A stretch of 64,000 nt of DNA from Eublepharis macularius (GCF_028583425.1 NC_072795.1:11183001-11247000), one strand, 5' to 3'; counted from the first letter of the stretch, positions 36,072 through 48,100 are shown. Notes: generated by a model from the sequence alone, not told the origin. Translations and numbers: made by a program.

Positions 36072-38108
36072 TTAGGGACTAATCAACATTGTATCATCAC
36101 TGCAGGCATGTACAGCAGTGCATCGTAGCATGTTGAGGATTCCAAATTTCATTACTACTCTATATTCCCAACCCCACGTAACGTTTCCGTTTACGTGGTT
36201 TTCTAGCACCAGTAGCCTGAGGCTGAGGGCAGTGTTGAAGAACAGAGAGATTTGGGGCAGGATTTGGTGCTCTAGTAGCTTATGAGAAGCACCCAGCAAC
36301 AGATCAGTGATGTTACGAGTGAGAACCTCTCTGAACATCAATCTGTCCTGTCGTGCTTCCTCAATCATCTCCCTGTGCCGCCGGTCCGCTTCAGCTAAGA
36401 ACGCATCATGCCTACGGTTTTCCTCCCGCATGGCTTCAGTAATTCTAAGTTGGCACTGGGTTTCCTCCTGCTCAGACTGGTCAATCATGCGCTGTGCCAC
36501 ATCATGAAGCACTGCTACTCTGCACTTTCTTGCTCTTACAGCATTAATAATGGCAGCAGGAGATGGTTCTGACAGGTTTGCTGCCTGTTCTTGATGATCT
36601 CAAAAGGGAAGGAAACAGGGAGGAAAGCACAATAGCTGTTACTGAATTATGTAAGGAGTAAAATTCGTAAAAACCTTCCTAATTAATTTTTGTTTCAGTT
36701 GCGTGTTACCCATTCCTTTGTACCACTATGACATTTTTTTTAAAAATGGTAACATGGCTTCAATAGATATTCCAGCAATTCCCCCTGAGTATGACAGGTA
36801 AATGTACATTCCTACTAATACTGAAAATTCTTCCTGTGAGGAAACTTCTCAGCTGTGGAAAAGGAAGCAAGAGATACCTACTCTTATTTTCAGCTTGTTT
36901 CTATTTCTACCCTTTCTGATAAACATCTCCTAAGTACATAACTTTAGAAAAGGAGTACAGATTCGAAGGGAAGCATTTCAGAGCAGGCAATTACCCGTAG
37001 ATACATCTGATGTCTTGTTTTCTGCCAGAGGGCAATGTTCCCCATCTTCTGCTGATCCTTCTTCGTCAGGCAGGTCTGCGGGAGTGGTCAGTCAGGTATG
37101 TTCATCAGAGAAGAAAAACCCCTTTAAATAAGGTAATTTTTTTTTTTTCAAAACCACTTGGGAGGAAAAGAACACAGACACATAGGGAGGATTATTGACA
37201 GCTGGTTTTAAAACAAATTACACTGTTGCGAATGACCACTGTACAGATTTCCATCCCTTAGCTGCATGGAAATGTGCATCTCATACATAAGGGTTGGTAG
37301 TGAAATGGGAAAGGGGGAAAATTAGGTGAGGAAGCAGTATGATGGCAAAAATAATGCAGAGCTGAACAATCGTTTATTTCAGTTCTTCTAGATGGGATAA
37401 TATATATTGCCCAGTACAAGGATTCCGTTTCTCATCACTACTGCTGCATACTTTTGCTAATCACACCACATTCACCTGCTTGAGGACCGTCTGAGGCGCC
37501 TCCATTCTCCAGAATGGCCTCCATACGGTCCGGTGTCTCTTCTATGTCCTCAGCAGTTGGCACTGGGATATATATAAAAAGGGGGAGATAAAGAGGATGC
37601 CACCCTTCTATCAACAATAAAGGGTTCCGTTTTGGTTCTATGCACCATGGCTCCCCCCCCCCCGGAATAATACCCAATTGAAGCTACGGTTGTGTGTTGA
37701 GACGTTGCTTCACTTTTTTTCCTCATAGCAGTAACAGAAAAGGGACAATTAAAACTTACCATGCACAGAGACAGATGAGGACCTTAGATCTTGCAAGTTG
37801 ATTGTATGAAATTCCTGAGAAAAAAACTCCTCAGATTCGTCAGCCATGCTCGTTTCCCTGGCCACCTCTGCTTCGTGAAATGACAGGCTCCGAGCCACAC
37901 GCCGAGGTTTGATGCTGGCATCACCCCATAATATTCTGTCCATCTGGCGGTAGAATGGGCAGGAAGCAGGGGCATTGCCAGAACGACTACTGTGAACTGC
38001 CACCCGCTTGTACTCCCGACGGGAGTGCTTTAGATTTTGTTCAGCATTCAGTTGCCGACCTGTAGTGTCCCCTTTCCCTCGTCTGCTCAGATAATCCGTC
38101 CAAAAATA
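36072..38108 (-). pseudogene. Harbinger Myb/SANT-like partner protein gene, 5'-incomplete
   Basis: Four minus-strand exons are visible: about 38108-37759 (donor GTAAGT), 37562-37476, 37075-36995 and 36598-36072 (stop). Junctions are GT-AG. The first encodes SGNAPASCPFYRQMDRILWG, typical of the conserved block after the Myb/SANT domain in Harbinger-associated proteins. The last encodes a charged coiled coil (RREENRRHDAF-like, with RHREMIEEARQDR). The partner protein normally carries the transposase to the nucleus and binds the ends. The N-terminal Myb domain was not found: an in-frame stop precedes the first exon near 38115. Frames look otherwise open, so it may have decayed more slowly than the transposase. 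Confidence 0.65.
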
Positions 38109-38736
38109 TCTTTATTTCTATGTGAAACGGAGAGGGCTTCCTGAATTTTCTCCTCTCCCCATAAATCCAGCAAGTCCAGGGTCTCTTTCTCCCTCCATGA
38201 AACGCCTCGACCACCAGTTGAACGCTGAGGTCCCTCCATCACGCCTTCCCTCTGCCTCAAAAGCTGTCAGCTGTCAGCGAGCAACAAGTAACAAATTTGG
38301 CGCGTTGAAAAACGGACCCATTATTGGTCAGCTGTTGTCATGTGACACAGGATATGTTGTGTCAGGATATATGTTCTACACAGGACTTGTAGAAACATTG
38401 CAACGTTTTTTATAATTTTTTGTTAAAGGGGGGGAAGGGAAAGGGTGGTGGGTGTGGCTAAGAAAACATGATCAGCCAATCAAATTAAGCTGATTTGAAG
38501 GGTGAGAGAAAAGGGGAGAACATTGGATAAAGAATTTTGCATGATTAAAATCCCTAATCTGCTGCGAATGGACAAATAAGTCGGGGAAAAGCAGGATGGA
38601 AAAAAAAACAGACAAAACCTGCAGTGACTTCGAAGCTGCTGCTAGGATTGCCTTCCCACGTGTGGAAACACAACAAAAAATCGAGGCCATTTGGAAGCTG
38701 AAGCACGGAAAACCACTCGTGTGGAATCACCCCCTG

Positions 38737-39380
38737 TGGCATAGATGCCCAAAACAATACAACTAGTACAAGTCTATGCCAGAGCGGAGCGTAAGGTTCT
38801 TATGAGCTATCTAGGCTGACACTCTTTCCTACCTGTCATGTCCTAGCACCTGCTTCCTAGCTCAACAGACTAAAAGCAAAAATCCAACAAGGTGTGGGGA
38901 GATATGCCTGTACAATATTACACACCTGGACTTCCTTTTAACTTTGGGCTCCATTTGTGACACTTTGGCTGCTACTGAACTACGTTATTTCTCACTGAAA
39001 CTCAAGGTGGATTACACTGTTAAGTCAATACAGCCAACAGGCTGGGACTTCCAATAAAAAATGCAATACGGTTTGGACTGCAGAAATTTGAAAACTAGCA
39101 CTTTCTGAGATGAAGCCAGTGTAAAGTTTCCCCAGGCGCACACTTAGGCACACAGAACATGACTTTCTAGCCTCCCATGGAGATGCAGTTCCTTCCTGGG
39201 GCTAACCTCCCCCTCCACTTTCAAAGCAGGAATTTAGAAGGCAATTTAGGCTCCTGTGGGAGGCGGGAATCAAGGCCAAAGTCCTTACACCTGCACAGAT
39301 GCTGTACTGGATCCAACCTTCTGTGTGTATTTTTGTTGTTGGCATAGTGTGTGCCTAACAATGCCTCCTAAGTAGGATTT
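38737..39380. other. Intergenic, with a dispersed-repeat fragment
   Basis: 38980-39060 ('ctcactgaaactcaaggtgg') is a fragment of the 350-450 bp repeat listed at 42105-42475. Otherwise nothing is recognised. Confidence 0.45.
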
Positions 39381-39384
39381 TAAG

Positions 39385-39601
39385 TTGTCTATCTTGTGTA
39401 GGGGTTACAGTGTACAACTAGTGTCTGGGGGACCCCACTTTGCCATGGAAATGTACTGGATAACCTTGGGCCAGTCACCCTCACTCAGCCTAAACTACCT
39501 CACAAGTTGTTGGGAGGACAAAATGGGAGAAAGGAGAATGAGGGAAGCTATTTTGGACTCCCCCAGAGAAAAAAGTTGGGGTATAAATGAAGTAAATAAA
39601 T
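39385..39601 (+). mobile_element. tRNA-derived SINE, decayed head
   Basis: The body 'accttgggccagtcaccctc' and the tail 'gggtataaatgaagtaaata' match 25873-26120; the tRNA-like head is poorly preserved. Confidence 0.6.
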
Positions 39602-40297
39602 AGAAGCTCTTTGCTTCTGTGTACCTTCTGTTACGTTTATTATATTTCTGTACTGCCTCATAAAGCAAAGTTCTCAAGATTTGAACAACGTGGTTAAGAT
39701 TGTTCTAAATTCACCCAGCAATAAGATTGATTTATCTGTTTAAAAATGGCTCAAGCTGATCTTCAGAGTCGCCTCTTAGCAGCTGCTTTGATATATGCAG
39801 TCTGTTTTGAACCTGTTTGTTACAAAATGAATGTGTTATTTATTTTACTTCATTAATATGGGATCCAAAAGCAGCTCACAGCCTTATCTTCACAACTCAA
39901 TGAGGTAGGTTAGTGTTCATTTAGCTTACCAAGTCATTAATTGCAACTTGAAGAAGGGAAAAAATCAAACACCATCCAGGAAAAGGAAAGTATTTTGCAA
40001 CTCTGTGTGTGCTTGTTGAGTTCAGTGGAACTGATGTTCTAGTAAGACGATTCAAGATTGCAGCAAAAACCTTCTTCTTAGTAAGAGACAGGCAATCAGG
40101 TGTGTGAGTAACAAAATAAACATATTTAATTTTGGACACTGAAGTTAAGACATTGGACCCCTTCCCCACTGTGGTGGTCCTTGTATTTCAGAGGTGGTTT
40201 CTTTGCTTCTATACTACTTTTGAGCATGTGTAGTGCTTTGCCATCTTTACCTAGTTTGTGCTCCTATAGATCAACTGTTCAGACCTTCCACTGCAGT
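39602..40297. other. Intergenic, nothing recognised
   Basis: AT-rich sequence without a supported feature. Confidence 0.4.
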
Positions 40298-40760
40298 TAT
40301 AATAACATTTGATTTATATAGCACCCTTCAGGACAACTTAACGTCCACTCAGAGCGGTTTACAAAGTTGTGTTATTATTATCCTCAAGACAATCACCCTG
40401 TGGAGTGGATGGGGCTGAGAGAGCTCCAAGAAGCTGTGATTGACTCAAGGTCACCCAGCTGGCTTCAAGTGAGAGAGTGGGGAATCAAACCCAGTTCTCC
40501 AGATTCGACTCCTGCCGCTCTTCACCACTACACCAAACTTACTCATTAGATTTATTTTTTACTTCATTTATACCCTACCTTTCTCCCCAACAAGGACCCA
40601 AAGTAGCTTATGCTGTTTTCCTCTATTCTCACAACCATGTTGTGAGATAGGGTAGTGTGAGTGACTGGCCCAAGGTCAACTGGCAAGCTGCCATGGTAGA
40701 GTGGAGATTTGAACCTGAGTCTCTCCGATCCTACTCCAACCACTACCCTACACTGGCTGC
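40298..40760 (-). mobile_element. Two adjacent tRNA-derived SINEs, minus orientation
   Basis: 40298-40543 matches 32163-32455 ('ggacaacttaacgtccactc' to 'ggaatcaaacccagttctcc'). 40552-40760 is a different subtype ('acctttctccccaacaagga' to 'gatttgaacctgagtctctc'). Both heads read on the minus strand. Confidence 0.7.
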
Positions 40761-41464
40761 TAGAGGGTTGGTCCCAGGCCTGCTGTAATGCCTGGCTTTT
40801 GACTGTTCCTCTTCATAATGAAGGTGGGGGAGCCTGGCTGCTCTGGAGGGTGGACTGAATGTTCCGCCATGTAGAAATCCCTTGCAATATTAAATTACCA
40901 GGCAGAGAGGAGAAGGTTGGGTGGCGGCGGGCGGGGGGGGGGGGCATCTAGGTTCACCTCAAGATAATACTAGTGTTTACATGGAGGAAAATTCATGGAT
41001 GAAGGGCAAGCAGCAAGACTGGGGCATCTCCAGTGTTCCAGTTACGGTGCCTGCCTTCCTTTTCTCCTGAGGCAGATTTTGTCTGCGGAAAGGAAGACAA
41101 AAGCAGGGCCTTTGTTTTTCTCAAATGTATTTTATTTATTTGTCTAGTACAGGTACCGCTCACTCGTCTTCTCATGATCTTAGAGTGGCCTGCCTTTGTC
41201 TCCCCTCCATACACTGGATTTTGAGCCTCTTGGTGTCTATACAGTGCGCACTGCAGAGCACTGCTAGGCTGAAGAACCCCCTTACTCCAAATTCTGGCTC
41301 AGTGGGAGCATGCCCTTGAGCTATGTGGATTGAATGTTACATATAACACCAGGGCTACGAGGCTACTTACTGTAAGATACCATCTTGACCCCCTCAGTCT
41401 CTCTCTTTTTTCACAACTTCCTTCCAAGGCTCTCCTTGCTTTGTTTTTTACGACACCCCTATAA
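40761..41464. other. Intergenic, nothing recognised
   Basis: A poly-G run at about 40928-40943 is the only simple-sequence landmark. Confidence 0.4.
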
Positions 41465-41635
41465 GGTAGAACAGCAGAATTTGAGTCCAGTAGCACTTCT
41501 GCAGATACATTAGCACTTCTGCAGATAGAGCTGAAGAAAGGAGCTCATACCTTGAAAATCTGGTTAGTCTTTAAGGTGCTACTGGACAAATCCTGCTGTC
41601 CTACTGCAGACCAACACAGCTACTTACTTGAAACT
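41465..41635. repeat. Palindromic dispersed repeat, complete
   Basis: Left arm 'aacagcagaatttgagtcca', right arm 'ctgctgtcctactgcagacc' followed by 'aacacagctact', around 'ggagctcataccttgaaaat'. A short internal duplication of 'tagcacttctgcagata' lies near 41492-41530. Confidence 0.7.
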
Positions 41636-42104
41636 GTAAGGTAGGGTAGACTAAGATGAAGTGGCCGGCTCCAAAACATCTAAGTGGGCTTCATGGCACA
41701 GTGTGGGGGGGGGGGAGGTTTGAAGCCAGGGCTCCCCAGCCCAACTAGACACCGGGTGTGTACCATACAGAATGAACAAAAGAGGATACATGTTACATTT
41801 AAAACATTTCTTCAGTAGTATAAAGGCTAGGTTATTGACCCAGTTGCTTGGGCTCACCTACAGCAAGGATTTCGCTGAGAATTTTTTTTCCTCATCAGCT
41901 TGAGCTTAGGGGTACTTAAGCCACAGGACTCCCCCCAAAACGAAGGTGTACAGGATTGCAAGGATGAAGCAGGAGCCTCTACTTGGTTACTCAAAAGTGG
42001 GGATCACTGGTGGGGGCGGGGGAGGGGTTACTCTGAATAAGAAAAGGCTATTGATGGCCTTCCCCCAATAGGGAGGGAGGGGTTTCCTGATAGTTAGGTC
42101 ACTG
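41636..42104. other. Intergenic, nothing recognised
   Basis: Contains poly-G tracts (about 41705-41715) but no supported feature. Confidence 0.4.
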
Positions 42105-42475
42105 CTGTTCTTATTTTTTTTTTATTTATAGTCCAACTTTCTCATTGAGATGCAAGCTGGATTATACAGTGTGAGTCAATATATCAGTAATAGAGAAATT
42201 TCAATAAGCAAATGTTATAGTATATAGAAATGCAAATTTGCAAAGATTTGAAAATGAGAGGAAATACAATACAGAGCTGAGGAAATGCCAGGATAGAGCA
42301 TAAGCAAATCCTAAGCCTAACATATTAAGTAACACAGAAACCCAGAAGGATCATATTTACAACAACAGACCGTGCGCAGTAGTACAGTCTATAGTTCCTA
42401 CCCATTTACTAATACATCCTTGCAGTACAGCCTCCTATCTGAGTAAAATGCCCCTCTGAATAATTTTGCTTTGCA
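42105..42475. repeat. Unassigned dispersed repeat of about 370 bp
   Basis: Runs from 'tttatagtccaactttctca' through 'gctggattatacagtgtgag' to 'cctcctatctgagtaaaatg'. Fuller copies with the same start and end phrases are at 57005-57445 and 62510-62880, and fragments are at 9415-9510 and 38980-39060. No RT motif, tRNA box or target duplication is evident. Confidence 0.6.
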
Positions 42476-42554
42476 GATTTTGTGCACAGCCAGGAAAATG
42501 GGACCTTCCCAGACCTCTTTAGGCAGGCTTTTCCTTGTACCTGGGCCACATTAC

Positions 42555-43020
42555 AAATATGGTTGCCAACCTCCATGTGGAGCCTGGAGATATCCTGGAA
42601 TTGTAATTTATCTCCAAACAGAGATCAGTTCCCCCTGGGAAAAAATCAAGATTCGAGTCCAGCTGCACCTCAGAGACCAACTAGGCTATGAGCTTTCAAG
42701 AGTCAAAGCTGGGGGGAGGGGCCCCGCGCCACCCCAAATTGATAGCGCTAAAAGCAAACAAGGAAAATTCACTCCCGAAGCGGGAGCAAAATACCCCCAC
42801 GGTTAAATAAGGTTGTCAACCTTCGGGTGATCTCCTGAAATTACAACTGATCTCCAGACCACATAAATCACTTCCCCTGGAGAAAATAGCTCTTTTGGAA
42901 TGTGGGCTCCATGGCATTATACTGCCCACCCCTCCGAGGTCCCTCCCCAACCCGTGCTCTCTCCAGCCTCCAAATCTCCAGGAATTTTCCAACCCAGAGA
43001 TGGCAACCTTAACCTCAGTT
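42555..43020. repeat. Family A MITE copies and a palindromic-repeat arm upstream of the PHF gene
   Basis: 42555-42640 is a truncated family A copy ('ggttgccaacctccatgtgg'). 42645-42710 is an arm of the palindromic family. 42808-43015 is another family A copy, from AAGGTTGTCAACC to GGCAACCTTA. No exact target duplications are visible. Confidence 0.6.
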
Positions 43021-45140
43021 CCTTCCAGCCGAGCCCCTTCTTGCGAGCGCTTTGGGCACGCTACGGTCTGGTCCGGTGCGCCCCCAAAGAGAAAAGCAAA
43101 AGCAAAGCTGTCCCCCGACTCACACTCCCAAGCCCAGCTGGGTGCAAAGGCGCCACGCTGATTCCGGGAAATCCCACCCCCCTCCTTCAGTGCAGGCCGG
43201 CTCCAATGCTTAGAGATCGGAGAGGGGGAATCCTCCCCTTTAGGAGTCTCCTCCCCTGTTCTCAATAATCATCTTGCAAAGAGGAGGAGGAGGAGGAGGA
43301 GGAAGCACACACTCCCTCCCCCCCCCTCCCATGCTGCTGGTGGCGGGAGAGGCGACCCGAGCCAGGAGGGAGGTAGCAAGGAAGCCACCGCCAAGTCCCC
43401 CGCCCAGCTGATGGGCGAGCCCAAGTGGCGAGGGGAGGGAAGGCGGCGCGGCGATCGCGCGTCGGGGCTTCCTCTCGCTCTGAAAGCTCCCTCCCGACTC
43501 CCCCCCCCCTCCGGCCGCGGGTGGTTCCGCCTCCCGCCAGCCCTGCCTGGAAGGAGCGAGGCGGGGCCGAAGGCGGGGTTGCCGCTCTGGAGCCGGCGCC
43601 GGTTGCTGGAAGCGGGCTGGAGAACCGGAGCCGCCGCCGCCGCCAGCCAGCCAGCCAGCCAGCGGGACCTTCCCTCCCTCCGCCTCCCGCCTGACCGCTG
43701 CCTACCTTGCCGAGCCGGGCTCTCGCGGGCCGCCGCCGGGCACGGTGCGAGGGGAAGGCGCCTGGGTGTGGGATCCGCGGCCCGAGGGGATGAGCGGCCC
43801 GGAGGAGGATGCAGGTGAGAGGCGGCGGGGAAGGGGGCGCGGGGTGTGCGGGGCGGAGGGGGCTCCGATCCGGGGCGGCGGCGTTGGCGTTGGCGGCTCC
43901 CTCGGCCGCGGCGCTGACGGCCGCCTCCCTCGTTCTTCTCTCCCTGCAGGAGCGAGCCCCGTGCCCAGCCCGGGCTACCCCGCCTTCGACGAGGTGAGTG
44001 CCGAGCCGCCCCGCCGCGGCCCTGTGGGGCGAAGGGCGCCCTCGGAGGCCGGACCCCGCGGGGCAGGGAGGGACGGGCGGGCGCGTGGGCGGCGCCCTCC
44101 GCTTCAGCCCCGGCCGGGCGGGCCACGGAGACGCGCCATTCCTCCGCTGCCCCGAAGTGGGGGGGGGGGGGCGGGAGCCGGCGCCGTCCTTCGCCTTTCC
44201 TCCCTGCCCCCCCCCTGCACTTGGCGGGGCCGCGGATGAGGCGCCTTTCTTGTAGGGCGGCGACGGAGAAGAGGGAGGGAGGGAGCCTTGTGCGGGGGGG
44301 GGGGGTGTTAATTCCTGTGAGGAAATTGGGGAGGGGGGCGAAGGAGGCCTTTTTTGAGGGGGTGGGCGAAGAAGGGGAGGGATGTGAGGGGTCGGTCAGC
44401 ATTTAGCATTTTCCCTCCCTGCTCGTTGACAAGAGCGGCTGGAGGGAGCCTCTGTCTGCGGGGGGGGGGGGGGTATGTTAACACTTCACGCCCCAACCCC
44501 ATTGAGAAGAGGCGCGCGTGTTGGGGGGCGGTCAACGTTCACGACTCCCCCCCCCCCCATTGACCGGAGCATGTTAATTCCCGTGAGGAAAGGTGGGGGG
44601 AGGGAAAGAGCCGGTCCGCCCTTCGTGCGCCCCCCCCCCGCCGGTTGAGAAGAGGGGCGCGCGCGTGTGTGCGCGGGGGGGGGGGTGTTGTTAATTCCCG
44701 TGAGGAGATGAGGCGGCCAATGCTGAACTCTCTCCGGGTTGAGTGGCCACATGAGAGGGGGGGCCTCTATGGAGAATGGGGGTGTTAATTCCTGTGAGGA
44801 AATGTGGCGGGCGGAGGGAGAGTTGTAGGCGAGCCGGTCAGTGTGGCCGCCTGAGGGGGGCGCTTCTGCCTGGGGGCGGGGAGGGGGGGCGCGAGGCCAG
44901 TTAGTTCCTGTGGGGAAATGTGCGGGGCGGGGGCGGGGGCGGAGAGACGCGCTCGGCGCTTGTTTGTTTGTTTGGCTCCGGCTCGGGGCGCCTTTGGCGC
45001 GAGAGCGGCTCCGCCCCCTGGCTCCCTCCCGGTTTTTTGCCGGGACGGCCGCGGCCGCGCAGGCGCCATTTTGGGAGCCATCAGGTGTGCGTGCGGAAGC
45101 GCCGCCCCTCTCGCTTTTCTTCGCCCGGCCTCTGAGAAGC
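43020..45140 (+). promoter_or_regulatory. CpG island and promoter region of the PHF13/23-like gene
   Basis: About 2 kb of very GC- and CpG-rich DNA surrounds coding exons 1 and 2. A GGA/AGG microsatellite lies at about 43279-43303, and there are many G and C runs. The vertebrate promoter-type composition, with the first coding exon inside it, supports a promoter here. The exact transcription start is not visible. Confidence 0.7.
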
Positions 45141-48100
45141 TGCTAAATTGGGGGGGGATAGGAAATGGGTTGCACCCCCCCCCTTCCACCCCACCTGCAC
45201 TCCCTCCCCGACCCGCGGGCAACCCCCTTTCTTAGGCATCGGTTGCCCTTTAAAAAGGTCCGGGAAGTGGGGGGGGGAGCCGCGTTGGTCTACAGAAGAA
45301 CAGGATTTGAGTCCAGTAGCAGAGACCAACAAGATTTTCAAGGGTGTAAGCTTTCAAGAGGCAGAGCTCCCTCCTTCAGATATAGGAAGAAGGGGAAACC
45401 CCTGAGCACTCTGAAAATCTTGTTGGTCTCTAAGGTGCCGCTGAACCCGATTCTTGCTCTTCTACTACAGACCAACACGGCTATCCTTTGGAAAGTAGCA
45501 ACAAGAAAAACGCTAATAAGTAATTGTACACTTTAAGCTCTGTCCAACGGGAAAAGCGAATTGCTTTCTTCCATCCTTTCATCTTGGGGTTGGGTCTGAT
45601 ATGCAATTCAATAGGCGCTCCTCTGAATCTGGGTTAGGGTAGCCCCTTCACCCCTAAAAGGAAGAAGGAACCTAGTGGGGGGGCAGTCTTTTTTTCCAGT
45701 TTCTAGAGCTGTTAGGATTTTCAAAGCCAAAAGTGGCTAGACCATAAGGTCACTTGGGGAGGTTTTTCTCTGTTACAGGTTGCTCTCCCCATGCCTAAGT
45801 TAGTCTCTTACAGGAATAACCTCCCATCTCTCTCCTCCTAGTTTGAGGAGCAGTTATGGGCTTTAGTTTAGGGGGAAAGGCAGCTGCACCACAAGGGACC
45901 AGTAAGAGAGAGACAAGGAGTCCAAGGTGCAGATAGTTGTTTGTTTATCCTTTTAAATCCTTTCCTTTAGGAGCATGGATAGCACTGCAGAGTCCTGGTT
46001 TCTCTTTTGGAGGTTGCTCTCCCCGCCACTAAGTCTCTTGTAGGAGTAGCCTCTGTTCTCTATCCCCTCGCATACCCTTTTTGAGCATCAGTTGTGGGCT
46101 TTAGGTGGGGGGAAGGCTGTACCAGTAGGGTCTAGTAAGAGAGAGACGAGTAGAGTTGTTTATCCTTTTAGAGTCTTTCCTTTAGGAGCATGCACTCCAG
46201 AGTCGTGTTTGCAGACACACACTGCCCTTCCCCAACCTTGTTCTTAGTTAATGCCCACTCTGGGGATTGCAGGCTTTCCCCATCCCTGGTGAGGATTCCT
46301 TCTGCAGCAGGCAGGTGTGTGTGGGGATTACTGCCAGCTCGAGGGGGGAGGGGTTGGCTCACATAGATCAGGGGCAGTGGAGATGCAGGTGTGGTCTGCT
46401 TTAAGGGAGTTGTACTACTCACATTGAAGCTCTGCTCAGCAGTTGCATAAAGAGCTTTGGTTTGATGGCTTTTCCCTTTGAGTGGATGCCCTGGCATGCT
46501 TAGAGAGGAGAGGAGAATGGCAGTGCTGTTCCAGCTCCCTTTTTGTGGCCAGAATTTGATCTGCTACTACTTCCCTTTGTCTTGGGGAGGGGGAGCTAAA
46601 TCTTGTTTTGTTGGTCCTGATAGGAAATCCTCAGGGGAAATGTCCTGACATTTCTAGACTACTGTTATTATCCAGTAGAAGGATAGTTCCTTTCTCCAGA
46701 CGCTTCTCTCCTGATATTCTGAAATCCCAGTAGTGGAATCTGCTGTATATTTCTTACTGCATTTTGAGTTGAAAATTTTGCAGGCAGTATCAAATCTACA
46801 GGTAATAGGAATCTTTGCTGTTTCGTGTATTCTTTTCCTTTATTAAGATAACTCTGGAATCTTAATTTCCCGTGTTACATCTTTTAAGCTAAAGGAATGG
46901 TGTGTTTTGAGAGCATTAGTCGATGCAAGCGCCTGGAGGAAAGGGTCTTTGTTTTAGAGAGGATGGATTCTGGATCTGGGCAGGTGAAACTGGAACTCTT
47001 CTCAGTTGGTTGACTTGCCGGTGAAATTTTGTATCTCTACAGCCACCACAGAAACGACAAAGAACGGTTGAAGACTTCAACCAATTCTGCACCTTTGTGC
47101 TAGCCTATGCAGGCTATATCCCATACCCAAACGAGGTAAGACGGTATGCTGACAGATTCTGAGGATCTGGGTGTCTTCCAGCTTGTCCGTTTCTGGTCAG
47201 AGTTGGGGGTTCCCATTCTCATTTTCACCTTGGTTTCTAATCTTAATGAAATGAAAAACAAATCCTGAAATAATGCAGGCCTCCTGATGTCTTTCTCTCT
47301 TCCCATTCTAGAATGAGCCGTGGCCTCTTAGGGGCAACATGAGCCCCCAGAACAGCACAGGAAGCACTCGAGATAGTGACAGCTGGGCCTCATCACAATC
47401 CTGTGACTCCCAGGTGCTGTCTGATGATGGAGGAAGCAGGAACACTAAATGCAAAGGGACTGGGGGGGACCTGTTCCTGAGCAGCTCCCACGTTTCCAGC
47501 AGCTTCTGCCCTACCCGGCCCCATCAAGCTAAGAAGAAGAAGCAGTTGGCAAAAAAGCTCCTATTGGACCACGACGCTGACAAGAGAGTGATGCCAGGGA
47601 GCATGAAGGACACCAAGCAGGAAAGGGTAGAGCCAGGAGGAGAGACTCATGGGAAAGGAGAGGAGCTTGACTCCTGCCTCCCAAGGGAAGAACTGCAGGC
47701 CAGATCCCTCTTGGAGCAATACATAAAGGAGGACAAAGGTTGGATGTGTGAACAACAGTCAGCTGAAAAGCCAGTGACTGGAGCTCTTGGGCCTGAGGAA
47801 CAGGGGACATGCAAGGAGGGAAGAATCAGCCTCGCCTGCTGGAGCGTGAGAGAGCAGAGCAGTGAGGAAGAGCTCAGTAGAGATGGCCTCCAGCTCAACA
47901 GTAAGTAGGCACATAATGTAGTGGGTGTCCTTAAGGTCCCAAGTTTTGCTACCTAGGACTTTCTGCTTTTTCAGTTCATTTTCCTCCTGCCGTTCCTGCA
48001 CGCTCCGTGCGGTATATTGTCCCGTCCTTCCCAATCCTCACAAGAACCCTGTGAACACAAACTTCCAGGGCAGAGTTGGGATTTGAACCAGGGTCTCCAT

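Larger units (their letters stand above)
35074..38733. mobile_element. PIF/Harbinger DNA transposon, internally deleted
   Basis: A 3.66-kb element has inverted ends GGGGATTCCGCA on the left and, on the complement of the right end, GGGGTGATTCCACA. CTG flanks both ends (35071-35073 and 38734-38736), a 3-bp CWG duplication as known for vertebrate Harbinger elements. Inside are a transposase N-terminus on the plus strand and a multi-exon Myb/SANT-like partner gene on the minus strand, the usual convergent two-gene layout. The transposase catalytic core is missing and I do not find the Myb DNA-binding domain, so the copy cannot move by itself. Confidence 0.8.

Noticed and set aside
36072-36512. 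Independent host coiled-coil gene
   Set aside because: It is the last exon of the Harbinger Myb/SANT-like partner gene, lying within the element's inverted ends.
43269-44402. 377-codon open frame on the minus strand in the CpG island
   Set aside because: It is antisense to real exons 1-2 of the PHF-like gene, consists of Pro/Arg/Ser-rich low complexity and has no domain. Long open frames are expected by chance in such GC-rich DNA.
44785-45536. Several 100-145 codon frames on both strands
   Set aside because: Products of the GC-rich tandem array and palindromic repeat; no family similarity.
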